Assembly: GCF_004016515.1 (NCBI RefSeq)
Contig: NZ_SACT01000004.1
Span: 372,001 to 436,000, forward strand
DNA: 64,000 bases
Source: Rubrivivax albus
Lineage (GTDB): Bacteria; Pseudomonadota; Gammaproteobacteria; Burkholderiales; Burkholderiaceae_C
Reading direction: 5' to 3'
In this document: positions 43,661 through 55,841 of the stretch, in pieces
How the letters are laid out: the number at the start of each line of letters is the position of its first letter
Numbering within the stretch: the stretch's first letter is position 1
Notes under the pieces: model-generated
The model's database searches: none
What the model was told of the DNA's origin: nothing
What the model saw: the letters and a program-made list of their open reading frames with translations, nothing else
Translations under genes and position numbers: made by a program

Positions 43661-45664
43661 GTGACCGCTGCCCCTGAGCCGCCACCGCCCGCCGAACCGG
43701 CGCAGGCGGCGGGTGGCGAGCGGCGGCACCGCACGCTGTCGGCCCCATGGCGCGCCTGGATCGCGTTGTCGGGGCTGGCGGCCATTGCGCTGGCGCTGAA
43801 CAAGCTGCTCAACCTCGGCTTCTTCGCCGGGGTGACGCTGCTGGACAACGCCTACCTCTACCTGCTGTGTGCGCTGCTGGTGGGCACGGTGTTCCTGTTC
43901 CTGCCGGCGTCGCCGCGCGCGCGGCAGGTGGGCGTGCCGGGGTACGACCTGCTGCTGTACCTGGCCAGTTGGGGCGTGTTCGCCTACTTCGCGTTCAACG
44001 CCGGCCGCATCCTGGAGGAAGCCTGGGAGTTCATGGCGCCCACCGCCGCGGTGTGGGTGGCCGGCCTGGGCTGGCTGCTGCTGCTGGAGGCCACGCGCCG
44101 CGCCGGCGGCACGGCGGTGTTCGTGGTGGTGGCGGTGATCTCGCTGTACCCGGTGTTCGCCGGCCACATGCCAGGGCCCATCGCCGGCCTGCCGCAGCCG
44201 CTGAACACCGCGGCGGCCTACCACTTCACCAGCAGCGAGAGCGTGCTGGGCATCCCCACGCGCGCCTTCGGCGAGCTGGTCATCGGCTTCGTGATGTTCG
44301 GCGCCGTGCTGCAGTACACCGGCGCGGCCGCCTTCTTCAACAACCTGGCCTTTGCGCTCTTCGGCGTCGTGCGCGGCGGGCCGGCCAAGGTGTCGATCTT
44401 CGCCAGCGGGCTGATGGGCTCGGTCTCGGGCAGCGTGGTCTCCAACGTGCTGACCACCGGCGTGGTGACCATTCCCGCGATGAAGCGCACCGGCTTCCCG
44501 CCCGCCTACGCCGCCGGGGTGGAGGCCTGCGCCAGCACCGGCGGCGTGCTGATGCCGCCCATCATGGGCGCCACCGCCTTCGTGATGGCCAGCTTCCTGG
44601 GCATCCCGTACAGCGCGGTGGTGCTGGCGGCGCTGGTGCCGTCGCTGCTGTTCTATTTTGGCCTGTTCGTGCAGATCGACGGCTTCGCCGCGCGGCGCGG
44701 CCTGCGCGGCCTGCCGCGTGCGGAACTGCCATCGGTGGCGCGCACCTTCGCCGAAGGCTGGCAGTACGTGGCCGTGTTCGTGCTGCTGGTGTGGCTGCTG
44801 CTGGTGCTGCAGCAGGAGGCCATCGCGCCCTTCTACGCCACCGCGCTGCTGCTGGTCATCAACCAGGCCTGGCGGCGCCACCGCCTGGGCTGGAAGCAGC
44901 TGATGGCGCTGGCCGAGGGCGTGAGCAAGTCGCTGGCCGAACTGGCGGCGCTGCTGGCCGGGGTGGGGCTGATCATCGGCGCGCTGTCGGTCACCGGGCT
45001 GGCGGGCACGCTGGCCAACGACCTCGTCTTCCTGGCCGGCAACAACGTCTACGTGCTGCTGGTGATGGGCGCGCTGACCAGCTTCGTGTTCGGCATGGGC
45101 ATGACGATCACGGCCTGCTACATCTTCCTGGCCATCGTGCTCGCACCGCCGCTGGTCAAGGCCGGCTTCGACCCGGTGGCGGTGCACCTGTTCATGATGT
45201 ACTGGGGCATGGTGTCATTCATCACGCCGCCGGTGTCGCTGGCCTCCTTCGTGGCCGCGGGCGTGGCCGGCGCGCGGCCGGTGGAGGTGGGCCTGCGCTC
45301 GATGCGCCTGGGCAGCACCATGTACTTCGTGCCCTTCTTCTTCGTGCTCAACCCGGCACTGATCCTGCGCGGCTCGCCGCTGGACATCGTGGTCGTCGTG
45401 GCCACTGCGGTGCTGGGCATCTGGCTGATCGGCTCGGCGCTCGAGGGCTGGCTCACCGGGTTCGGGCGCCTGGGGGAGGGCGCCGCCGGTGTCGCGGCGC
45501 GCGTGCTGCTGTTCGCCGCCGGGCTGGGCATGGCGCTGCCCGGCGGCGGCGACCTGGGGCTGTCGCACCTGCAGCTGTCGCTGGCCAGCGTGCTGCTGGC
45601 CGCCGGGGCCCTGGGCCTCGCGGCGTTCACCCGCCCGCGATCTGCGGGACACACGCATGCCTGA
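43661..45664 (+). CDS. TRAP transporter fused permease (4TM-12TM)
   Basis: 667 residues from a GTG start. Hydrophobic throughout with about 16 membrane segments. Conserved TRAP motifs include FASGLMGSVSGSVVSNVLTTG, VEACASTGGVLMPPIMGATAFVMASFLG and FMMYWGMVSFITPPVSLASF. It moves the TAXI-bound solute with a sodium or proton gradient. It begins seven bases after the receptor and its end overlaps the ThDP-enzyme gene by eight bases, indicating one operon. Confidence 0.93.
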   Translation: MTAAPEPPPPAEPAQAAGGERRHRTLSAPWRAWIALSGLAAIALALNKLLNLGFFAGVTLLDNAYLYLLCALLVGTVFLFLPASPRARQVGVPGYDLLLYLASWGVFAYFAFNAGRILEEAWEFMAPTAAVWVAGLGWLLLLEATRRAGGTAVFVVVAVISLYPVFAGHMPGPIAGLPQPLNTAAAYHFTSSESVLGIPTRAFGELVIGFVMFGAVLQYTGAAAFFNNLAFALFGVVRGGPAKVSIFASGLMGSVSGSVVSNVLTTGVVTIPAMKRTGFPPAYAAGVEACASTGGVLMPPIMGATAFVMASFLGIPYSAVVLAALVPSLLFYFGLFVQIDGFAARRGLRGLPRAELPSVARTFAEGWQYVAVFVLLVWLLLVLQQEAIAPFYATALLLVINQAWRRHRLGWKQLMALAEGVSKSLAELAALLAGVGLIIGALSVTGLAGTLANDLVFLAGNNVYVLLVMGALTSFVFGMGMTITACYIFLAIVLAPPLVKAGFDPVAVHLFMMYWGMVSFITPPVSLASFVAAGVAGARPVEVGLRSMRLGSTMYFVPFFFVLNPALILRGSPLDIVVVVATAVLGIWLIGSALEGWLTGFGRLGEGAAGVAARVLLFAAGLGMALPGGGDLGLSHLQLSLASVLLAAGALGLAAFTRPRSAGHTHA

Positions 45665-47234
45665 CCCCACCCCGATGGTCACCCCGATGAACGGCGCCGA
45701 GTCGCTGGTGCAGACGCTGGCCCACAGCGGCGTGGACCTGTGCTTCACCAACCCCGGCACCTCGGAGATGCATTTCGTGGCGGCGCTGGACCGCCTGCCC
45801 GGCGTGCGCTGCGTGCTCGGCCTCTTCGAGGGTGTGTGCACCGGCGCCGCCGACGGCTACTGGCGCATGGCGCGCCAACCCGCGGCCACCCTGCTGCACC
45901 TGGGACCGGGACTGGGCAACGGCTGGGCCAACCTGCACAACGCGCGCAAGGCACGGTCCGGCATCCTCAACATCGTCGGCGACCACGCGCTCGAGCACCT
46001 GCGCTTCGAGTCGCCACTGAAGTCGGACCTAGACGGCGTGGCCGGCTCGGTGTCGCACTGGGTCCGCCATGCACGCAGTGCGGCGGAGGTCGGCGCCGAT
46101 GCTGCTGCCGCCGTGGCCGCCACGCGCGATGGTGCGCTGGGCTGCATCGCCACGCTGGCGCTGCCGGCCGACACCGCCTGGGGCGCCGGCGGCGTGCCGC
46201 AACGCGCACCTGCCGCACCGCCAGCCGCGCCCGTGGCGGGCGAGGCCGTGGACGCCGCGGCGCGCACGCTGCGTGCCCTCGGGTCGCGCGCGGTGCTGCT
46301 GCTGGGGGCCGGCGGCAGCGCCAGCGAAGCGGCGTTGCATGCTGCCGCCGCCATCGCCGCCGCCACCGGGTGCCGGGTGCTGGCCGAGTTCTACAACCCG
46401 CGCATGCCCGGCGGCCGGGGTCGGCCGCGCATCGAGCGCCTGCCGTATGCCGGCGACGCGGCGCGCCAGAAGCTCTCGGGCGCGGAAGTGCTGGTGCTGG
46501 CCGGCAGCGTCGAGCCCATCGGCTTCTTCGCCTACCCGGGCAAGGCGTCCCAGCTCAAGCCCGAGGGCTGCGCGCTGCAGACCCTGGCCACGCCGCAGCA
46601 GGACGTGCCGGCGGCGCTGCAGGCCCTGGCCGAGGCGCTTCAGGCGCCGTCCGCGCCGCATGCGGATCCGGCGCCTCTGGGGGTACCCTCGGGGCCGCTG
46701 ACGCCGGAATCGATCGCCGCGGCCATCGCCGCGGCCCTGCCGGCGCAGGCGGTGGTGGTGGACGAGGCGGTGACCACCGGGCGCGGCTTCGGTCCGGCGA
46801 TGGCGGCGGCCGCGCCGCACGACTGGCTGCAGGGCATGGGCGGGGCCATCGGCTACGGCCTGCCGTGTGCCGTGGGTGCTGCGCTCGGGGCGCCCGGCCG
46901 GCCGGTGCTGACGCTGGAGGGCGACGGCAGCGCCATGTACACGCTGCAGGCGCTGTGGACGATGGCACGCGAGTCGCTGCCCATCGGGGTGGTGGTCTTC
47001 GCCAACCGCGCCTACCGCATCCTGCAGGGTGAACTGCAAGGCGTCGGCGCCCGCATGAGCGGCCCCAAGGCGGCGGCGATGCTGAGCCTGGACCACCCGG
47101 CCCTGGACTGGGTGGCGCTGGCCAAGGGGCAGGGCGTGCCGGGTTGCCGGGTCGACGACGCGGCGGCGCTGTGCGACGCCCTGAAGCGCGGCTATGCGGC
47201 CGGTGGGCCGTTCCTCATCGAAGTGCCGTGTTGA
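45657..47234 (+). CDS. Thiamine-diphosphate-dependent decarboxylase-like enzyme (acetolactate synthase large-subunit family)
   Basis: 525 residues from the ATG at 45657; ATGs at 45675 and 45687 would trim 6 or 10 residues. Glu58 in LFEGVCTGAADGY is the residue that activates the ThDP cofactor, and the cofactor-binding motif starts with GDG at 422-424 and ends in VVVFANRAY, as required. Catalytic alternatives in this family include benzoylformate or sulfopyruvate decarboxylation and acetolactate synthesis, and I cannot choose. Co-transcription with a TAXI-TRAP importer suggests it acts on the imported 2-oxo acid or its product. Confidence 0.85.
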   Translation: MPDPTPMVTPMNGAESLVQTLAHSGVDLCFTNPGTSEMHFVAALDRLPGVRCVLGLFEGVCTGAADGYWRMARQPAATLLHLGPGLGNGWANLHNARKARSGILNIVGDHALEHLRFESPLKSDLDGVAGSVSHWVRHARSAAEVGADAAAAVAATRDGALGCIATLALPADTAWGAGGVPQRAPAAPPAAPVAGEAVDAAARTLRALGSRAVLLLGAGGSASEAALHAAAAIAAATGCRVLAEFYNPRMPGGRGRPRIERLPYAGDAARQKLSGAEVLVLAGSVEPIGFFAYPGKASQLKPEGCALQTLATPQQDVPAALQALAEALQAPSAPHADPAPLGVPSGPLTPESIAAAIAAALPAQAVVVDEAVTTGRGFGPAMAAAAPHDWLQGMGGAIGYGLPCAVGAALGAPGRPVLTLEGDGSAMYTLQALWTMARESLPIGVVVFANRAYRILQGELQGVGARMSGPKAAAMLSLDHPALDWVALAKGQGVPGCRVDDAAALCDALKRGYAAGGPFLIEVPC

Positions 47235-47270
47235 GGGTGGTGTGACGGCGCGAAATGCCGCCGCAGGCCG

Positions 47271-48308
47271 TCAGGCCACGCGCCCGAACCACAGCACCGA
47301 CAGCCCGGCCGACACCAGCGCCAGCAGTGCGCCCAGCGCGGCGAACAGCGCGGTGACCTCGGTCTCCTTGCGCTCCACCACCAGCTTGGCCGACAGCGAT
47401 TCGTAGACCTTCATCAGGTCTTCCGCGGTGCCGGCGTAGAAGTACTCGCCCAGGGTGCGCGATGACACTTCCTTCAGCGTCGCCTCGTCCAGCCGCACGC
47501 GCATGCTCCAGCCCTCGAAGCCGATGACCTCGCCCTGCGTGGTGCCCACGCCCACGGTGTAGACGCGCACGCCGCGCTCGGCCGCCATCTTGGCCGCGTC
47601 CAGCGGGTCGGGCCCGGTGGTGCGCTGGCCGTCGGTGAGCATGATGATGGCGGCGGAGTTGTACGAGCCCGGTTCCACCGGCGTGAACTTGGGCTTGGCC
47701 GGGTCGTCGCCGATGGGGTTGCTGCCCGGGAACTTGCGCTGGCCGGTGATGTGCTGGATCTCGATGTCGTGCTCGGGGAACAGCGTGGCCAGCGACAGGA
47801 TGATGCCGCTGCCGGTGGCGGTGGCGCGCTGCAGCTGGAAACGGTCGATCGCGGCGACGATGTCCTCGCGGCTGGTGGTGGGTGCCTGCACCACCGCGGC
47901 CGTGCCGGCAAAAGAGACGATGCCCACTTTCACGTCACGCGGCAGGGCGTTGACGAAGGCCTTGGCCGCCTCCTGTGACGCCACCAGGCGGTTGGGCTTG
48001 ACGTCCTCGGCGCGCATGCTGCCCGACACGTCCATGGCCAGCATGATGGTGCGCTGCGACAGCGGCAGCGTGATCACCGCCATCGGCCGCGCACTGGCCA
48101 GCAGCAGCACACCCAGGGCGCCCAGCATCAGCAGCGGCGGCACGTGGCGGCGCCAGCCGGGGCCGGCGCCCAGCGCGGCCTTGGCGATGGCCACGCTGGC
48201 CAGGCGCACCGTGGTGCGCTTGCGCCGCCGCAGCAGCCAGACGTAGAGCAGGACGAGCAGCGGCAGCAGCAGCAGCGTCCAGAGCAGGGTGGGCCATTGG
48301 AAACTCAT
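47271..48308 (-). CDS. VWA-domain membrane protein (BatA-like)
   Basis: 345 residues. Two N-terminal membrane segments (7-25 and 57-72), a von Willebrand A domain with the metal-ion motif DVSGS (Asp93, Ser95, Ser97) and a C-terminal membrane segment (about 322-342). Ribosome site AAGGAG precedes the ATG. In BatA-type operons these proteins partner a MoxR ATPase and a DUF58 protein, both upstream here. It is the last gene of that operon and converges on the ThDP-enzyme gene. Confidence 0.92.
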   Translation of the reverse strand: MSFQWPTLLWTLLLLPLLVLLYVWLLRRRKRTTVRLASVAIAKAALGAGPGWRRHVPPLLMLGALGVLLLASARPMAVITLPLSQRTIMLAMDVSGSMRAEDVKPNRLVASQEAAKAFVNALPRDVKVGIVSFAGTAAVVQAPTTSREDIVAAIDRFQLQRATATGSGIILSLATLFPEHDIEIQHITGQRKFPGSNPIGDDPAKPKFTPVEPGSYNSAAIIMLTDGQRTTGPDPLDAAKMAAERGVRVYTVGVGTTQGEVIGFEGWSMRVRLDEATLKEVSSRTLGEYFYAGTAEDLMKVYESLSAKLVVERKETEVTALFAALGALLALVSAGLSVLWFGRVA

Positions 48309-49305
48309 GCCGCTTCTCCTTGCATCGCGGCCGAAGACGACAGGGGCGCGAGGTGCGCGCCAGGGCCGAACGCGCGGCGCCGCCGCAGGTCGGCAAAGCG
48401 CAGCAGCGCGTCGAGTAGGTCGTCGTCGGTGGCCAGTTCCAGCAGGTCGACGCCGGCGCGCCCCAGCGCGTCGGCCAGTTCGGCTTCGGCCGCTTCGGCC
48501 AGCGCGGCGTAGCGCGCGCGGAAGGCCGGGTCGGTGGCGTCGACGAACAGCTGTTCGCCGGTCTCGGCGTCCTCCAGCGTGACCAGGCCGACGTCCGGCA
48601 GGGCCATCTCCGCCGGGTCGAACAGGCGCACGGCCACCACGTCGTGCCGGCGCGCTAGGCGGCCCAGGGCCTCGTCCCAGCCCGGGGCGCTGATGAAATC
48701 CGAGACCACGAAGACCAGCGATCGCCGCTGCAGCACGCCTTCGGCGGTGCGCAGCAGATCGAACAAGGCGGTGCCGGCGCCGCCGGCCTTGGTGGAGGCC
48801 TTGGCCGCCGGTCGCTGCATGCGCGCCAGCAGTTCCAGCACGTGGGTGCGTGACGCGCCCGGGCGCAGCAGGCCGTCCACGCCGGGCTCGCCGCCGCCGT
48901 AGAAGAGGGCGCCGACGCGGTTGCCGTGGCGCGTGACCACGCGCGCCAGTGCGGTCACGAAGCCGGCCGAGACCGCCAGCTTGCTCACGTCGCCGCTGCC
49001 GAAGTGCACGCTGCCGGAGAGGTCCAGCAGGAACCATGCGGTGAGGTCGCGGTCCTCGTGGAACTGGCGCACGTGCGGCTGCTGCAGGCGGGCGGTGACG
49101 TTCCAGTCGATGTGGCGCACGTCGTCACCGTACTGGTACTCGCGCAGGTCGGCCAGGTCCACGCCGGTGCCGCGCAGCAGGGTGCGGTAGTCGCCCTGCA
49201 GCAGGCCGTCCAGGCGCTTGAGCACGGTCCACTCCAGGCGCCGCAGCAGCGCCTCTGCACCGGCAGGCGCGGCCGGTCGGGACTCGCCTGGACGTCGGCC
49301 CTGCA

Positions 49306-49309
<4 letters not shown>
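48305..49309 (-). CDS. DUF58 domain protein, second copy
   Basis: 334 residues. Unlike the first DUF58 protein it lacks N-terminal membrane segments and begins RPGESRPAAPAGAEALLRRLEWTVLKRLDGLLQGDYRTLLRGTG; the hallmark DLREYQYGDDVRHIDWNVTARLQQPHVRQFHEDRDL is near residues 52-87, followed by a VWA-like fold (WFLLDLSGSVHFG). It lies between the MoxR and VWA genes and overlaps both by four bases, a translationally coupled trio. Confidence 0.9.
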
Positions 49310-50301
<992 letters not shown>

Positions 50302-50320
50302 CGGCGATTCCTTGTGAGGG

Positions 50321-51274
50321 TCAGAACGGCGGCATCCCCGCCGCCTGGGCGGCGTTCTCGATCGGCACGGCGAAGCCGATGCCGATGAAGGTGCGCTGTT
50401 CGCTGGGGTTGAGGATGGCGGTGACGACGCCGACCACGTGGCCGTCCATGGTCACCAGCGGGCCGCCGGAGTTGCCGGGGTTGGCGGCGGCATCGAACTG
50501 GATCAGGTTGCTCAGCTCGCGCTGGCCCTCGGGCGAGCGGAACTCGCGCTTGAGGCCCGACACCACGCCGGCGCTGACGGAAGGCCCGATGCCGAACGGG
50601 TGGCCCACCGCGATGACCTCGTCGCCCGGGCGCAGGTCGCCAGTGGAGCGCATGGTGGCGGGCTGCAGGTCGTCGGGCAGCTGGCGGGCGCGCAGCACGG
50701 CGAGGTCGTTCTCCGGCTGCGTGCCGACCAGGTCGGCCTCGGTCTCGGTGCCGTCCCAGAAGCGCACCTTGATGCGCTTGCTACCCCAGACCACGTGCAG
50801 GTTGGTCAGGATGGTGCCGTTGTCCTGGATCACCGTGCCGGTGCCCAGGCTGCGGTCCATGGCGCGCTCCTCGGCCTTGTCCTCGCCGTCGTCCTTCTCG
50901 CTCATCAGGCCGGTGACGCGCACCACCGACGGCAGGATGGCCTCGTACGCCTTGGCGGCGGCCGAAGGCAGCGGTTCCTTCTCCAGCGACTCGCGCACCG
51001 CGGCGTCGATGTGCTCCTGCGTGATGACGCGGCCGCGGGGCTGTGCGCTCCACAGCGCCACGGCCACCGCCGAAGCCAGGGCCGCGCCCAGCAGTGCCCA
51101 GACCGGCCCCGGGTGTCGGCGCAGCCAGCGCGTCAGGCGGTTGCCCTCGGGGGCCGCCGGCGACGCCGTGGCGGGCGCCACGCCATCCGGGGCCACCGGT
51201 GCCGGCGCGGCCACCACCGGCGCCGCCGGGACTGGGCGGCGCGGTGAACGGCTGGTCAGGGGCGTGCGGCGCAT
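50321..51274 (-). CDS. Membrane-anchored trypsin-like serine protease (S1C)
   Basis: 317 residues from the ATG at 51274. A proline-rich cytoplasmic N-terminus precedes one membrane segment (about 57-76), then a periplasmic DegP-type protease domain with triad His160 (TNLHVV), Asp190 (ENDLAVL) and Ser269 (GNSGGPL). The chain ends after the protease domain; no PDZ domain follows, so it is shorter than DegS or DegP. It precedes the MoxR operon and may be part of it. Confidence 0.87.
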   Translation of the reverse strand: MRRTPLTSRSPRRPVPAAPVVAAPAPVAPDGVAPATASPAAPEGNRLTRWLRRHPGPVWALLGAALASAVAVALWSAQPRGRVITQEHIDAAVRESLEKEPLPSAAAKAYEAILPSVVRVTGLMSEKDDGEDKAEERAMDRSLGTGTVIQDNGTILTNLHVVWGSKRIKVRFWDGTETEADLVGTQPENDLAVLRARQLPDDLQPATMRSTGDLRPGDEVIAVGHPFGIGPSVSAGVVSGLKREFRSPEGQRELSNLIQFDAAANPGNSGGPLVTMDGHVVGVVTAILNPSEQRTFIGIGFAVPIENAAQAAGMPPF

Positions 51275-51377
51275 CGGGGAAGCTCGTGTCCCGGCAACAG
51301 TAGCACGATGGCGCCACGCCGGCACGACGCGGGGGCGCCAATTCCCTTCACCGCGCTGTGGTGCAATGCCGGCTCGC

Positions 51378-52214
51378 ATGTGGATCGACACGCACTGCCA
51401 CCTCGACGCCCCGGAGTTCGACGCCGACCGCGACGCCGTGGTGGCCGCGGCACGCGCCGCCGGGGTGCGCATGCTGGTGCTGCCGGCCGTGCAGGCGGCC
51501 GACTTCGGGCAGGTGAAAGCCCTGGCCGCGGCACACGGCCTGGCCTACGCCCTGGGCATCCATCCGCTGTACGTCGACCGCGCGTCGGACCACGACCTCG
51601 ACAGGCTGCGCGACGCGCTCGAGGCGGCCCGCGACGACCCCCGCCTGGTGGCGGTGGGCGAGATCGGCCTGGACCATTTCGTGCCCGGCCTCGACCCCGA
51701 GCGGCAGGCGCATTTCTATCGGGCGCAGTTGAAGATCGCCCGCGATGCCGGGCTGCCCGTGATCCTGCACGTGCGCCGCTCGGCCGACGCACTGCTGGCC
51801 GGGCTGCGCCGCATCGCCGTGCCCGGCGGCATCGCCCACGCCTTCAACGGCAGCCTGGCGCAGGCGCAGGCCTTTGCCACACTGGGCTTCAGGCTGGGCT
51901 TCGGCGGCGCGATGACGCACGAGCGGGCCCTTCGCATCCGCGCGCTGGCGGCCGAGCTGCCGGCCGAGGTGCCGGTGCTGGAGACCGACGCGCCCGACAT
52001 CCCGCCGCAGTGGCTGTACCGCACGGCGGCCGAACGTGCCGCGGGCGCGACGCATCGCAACACGCCGGCCGAACTGCCGCGCATCGGCGCCGTGCTGGCG
52101 GCGCTGCGCGGGTGGACGCCCGCGCAGACGGCGGCGCAGACGGCGCGCAATGCCTTCGCCGCGCTGCCGCGCCTGCAGGGCCTGTGCACCGCCATGGACC
52201 TGAACGCCGCATGA
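51378..52214 (+). CDS. TatD-family metal-dependent hydrolase
   Basis: 278 residues from the ATG at 51378; an in-frame ATG at 51366 is possible. TatD proteins are metal-dependent DNases. Metal ligands come from DTHCHLD (residues 4-10), the Glu in GEIGLDHF, VILHVRR and the aspartate in ETDAPDIPPQ. It is the first of a chain of overlapping genes; its stop overlaps the next start by ATGA. Confidence 0.92.
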   Translation: MWIDTHCHLDAPEFDADRDAVVAAARAAGVRMLVLPAVQAADFGQVKALAAAHGLAYALGIHPLYVDRASDHDLDRLRDALEAARDDPRLVAVGEIGLDHFVPGLDPERQAHFYRAQLKIARDAGLPVILHVRRSADALLAGLRRIAVPGGIAHAFNGSLAQAQAFATLGFRLGFGGAMTHERALRIRALAAELPAEVPVLETDAPDIPPQWLYRTAAERAAGATHRNTPAELPRIGAVLAALRGWTPAQTAAQTARNAFAALPRLQGLCTAMDLNAA

Positions 52215-52726
52215 CGGCGGCCGCCCCGCCCCGCCTGGTCGGCCTGCCGCCGGTGATCGCCCGCCACACGCGGCTGGTCGTGCTGGGCAGCTTCCCCGGC
52301 GTGGCGTCGCTGCAGGCGCAGCAGTACTACGCCCACCCGCGCAACCACTTCTGGCCGATCCTGTCATCGCTGTGGGGGCTGGATCTACGGGTGCTGCCCT
52401 ACCGCGCGCGCATCGCGGCGATGCGCGAACGCGGCCTGGGCCTGTGGGATGTCTACGCCGCCTGCCGGCGCGAAGGCAGCCTGGACAGCGCCATCGAGGC
52501 CGCCGAACCCAACGACCTGGCCAGCCTGAAGCGCCGTGCGCCGGCACTGCAGGGCGTGGCGCACAACGGCGGCGAGTCGGCGCGCGCCATGCGCGTGACG
52601 CGGGCGCTGGGCCTGCCGGTGTGGCGGCTGCCGTCCACCAGCCCGGCCAACGCCAGCTGGTCCTTCGAGCGCAAGCGTGATGTCTGGGCGGTGGTGTTTC
52701 GCGAGGCGGGCCTCGATGTCGTCTGA
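52211..52726 (+). CDS. DNA-deoxyinosine glycosylase (UDG superfamily, HDG type)
   Basis: 171 residues. Removes hypoxanthine (and perhaps other deaminated bases) from DNA. The signature LGSFPGVASLQAQQYYAHPRNHFW lies near residues 25-48 and the C-terminal PSTSPANASWSFERK matches the substrate-loop motif. Begins inside the TatD stop; its own stop overlaps the start of the following gene by 11 bases. Confidence 0.9.
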   Translation: MTAAAPPRLVGLPPVIARHTRLVVLGSFPGVASLQAQQYYAHPRNHFWPILSSLWGLDLRVLPYRARIAAMRERGLGLWDVYAACRREGSLDSAIEAAEPNDLASLKRRAPALQGVAHNGGESARAMRVTRALGLPVWRLPSTSPANASWSFERKRDVWAVVFREAGLDVV

Positions 52727-53476
52727 ACTGCCCTTCACCCCGGTGACGCTGTCGGAGTTCGACGGCGTGCGCTACCTGCACCTGGACAGCATCTGGGTCC
52801 AGGGCGCGATGCGCGTGCGCCGGCCGCAGGAGGTGGTGCTGGTCTACATCCAGCGCATGCTGGCCTCGCTGCTGTGGCGGCCCACCGCAGCGCTGTCCCA
52901 GGGCCGCGCCGTGCAATTGGGGCTGGGCGCGGGGGCGCTGACCCGCTTCACCCTCAAGGCGCTGAAGCTGCCGACCACCGTGGTCGAGATCAACCCGATG
53001 GTGGTGGACGTGAACCGGCTGCGCTTCCACCTGCCGGTGGGCGACCCGAAGCTCGACGTGGTGGTGGCCGACGCCGGCGACTGGCTGGCCGCTGCCGAGC
53101 CGGGCAGCGCGAGCCTGCTGCACGTGGACCTCTACGACCACGAGGCGGCGGCGCCGGTGCTCGACGACGCCGGCTTCTATGCCGGCTGCCATCGCCTGCT
53201 GGACGAAGGCGGCGTGTTCGCGGTCAACCTCTTCGGCCGCGATGCGTCGTTCACCGACAGCGCCGCGCGCATCGCCCAGGCCTTCGGCGCTGCCAACACC
53301 TGGGTGCTGCGCGCTACGCGGGAGGGCAACACCGTGGTCGTGGCCACGCGCGGCGCCCCGTGGCCCGACCGCGACGAGCGCCTGCGCCGGGCCGATGCGA
53401 TCGAAGCGTGCTTCGGCACGCTCGGCCTGCCGGCGCGCAAGTGGCTGCGCCTGATCCGGCCGTACGATCCGACGCC

Positions 53477-53480
<4 letters not shown>
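52716..53480 (+). CDS. Spermidine synthase-like protein
   Basis: 254 residues from the ATG at 52716. Rossmann methyltransferase-like fold of the polyamine synthase family: LGLGAGALTRFTLKAL, VVEINPMVVDVNRLRF, then VVVADAGDWLAAAEPGSASLLHVDLYDHEAAAP. Whether it makes spermidine is unproven; many small family members have other roles. It overlaps the glycosylase gene upstream and shares ATGA with the GspE gene downstream. Confidence 0.8.
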
Positions 53481-55282
<1,802 letters not shown>

Positions 55283-55366
55283 GGCTTACGTGGTTCCCAC
55301 ACCGGGCCCGCGAAAGCCCCCTGCCTAGAATGCGCCGCGAACGGGTCCGCACCCGGAGGAGACAGC

Positions 55367-55828
55367 ATGAAGATCAAGAGCCAGCGCGACTTCTGGTCGG
55401 GGCTGATGTTCCTGGCCATCGGCATCGGTTTCGCCTGGGGCGCCACCAACTACAACTTCGGCAGTTCGGCGCGGCCGGGCCCGGGCTACTTTCCCTTCGG
55501 CCTGGGCATCCTCCTGGCGCTGATCGGCGCCCTGGTGCTGTTCAAGGCGCTGACCATCGAGACAGAAGGCGGCGACAAGATCGGCCCGGTCGCCTGGAAG
55601 CCGCTGAGCATCGTGCTCGGCTCGGTGGCCATCTTCGGCTTCCTGCTGCCCTGGCTGGGCATGATCCTCACGCTGCCGGTGCTCATCGTCATCTCGGCGC
55701 TGGCGGGCGACGAGTTCCACCTCGGCGAGGCGCTGGTCAACGCGGCCGTGCTCACCGTGGGCAGCTGGCTGGTCTTCATCAAGGGCCTGGGACTCGTGAT
55801 CCCGCTGTGGCCGTCGTTCATCGGCTGA
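55367..55828 (+). CDS. Tripartite tricarboxylate transporter, small membrane subunit TctB
   Basis: 153 residues with four membrane segments. Family motifs are DFWSGLMFLAIGIGFAW at the N-terminus and PGYFPFGLGILLALIGALVLF. It works with TctA in uptake of carboxylates. The preceding 84 bases carry a TAGAAT box near 55326, possibly a -10 element, and AGGAGA before the ATG. Fourteen bases separate its stop from the tctA start. Confidence 0.88.
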   Translation: MKIKSQRDFWSGLMFLAIGIGFAWGATNYNFGSSARPGPGYFPFGLGILLALIGALVLFKALTIETEGGDKIGPVAWKPLSIVLGSVAIFGFLLPWLGMILTLPVLIVISALAGDEFHLGEALVNAAVLTVGSWLVFIKGLGLVIPLWPSFIG

Positions 55829-55841
55829 AGGCGGGCACACC

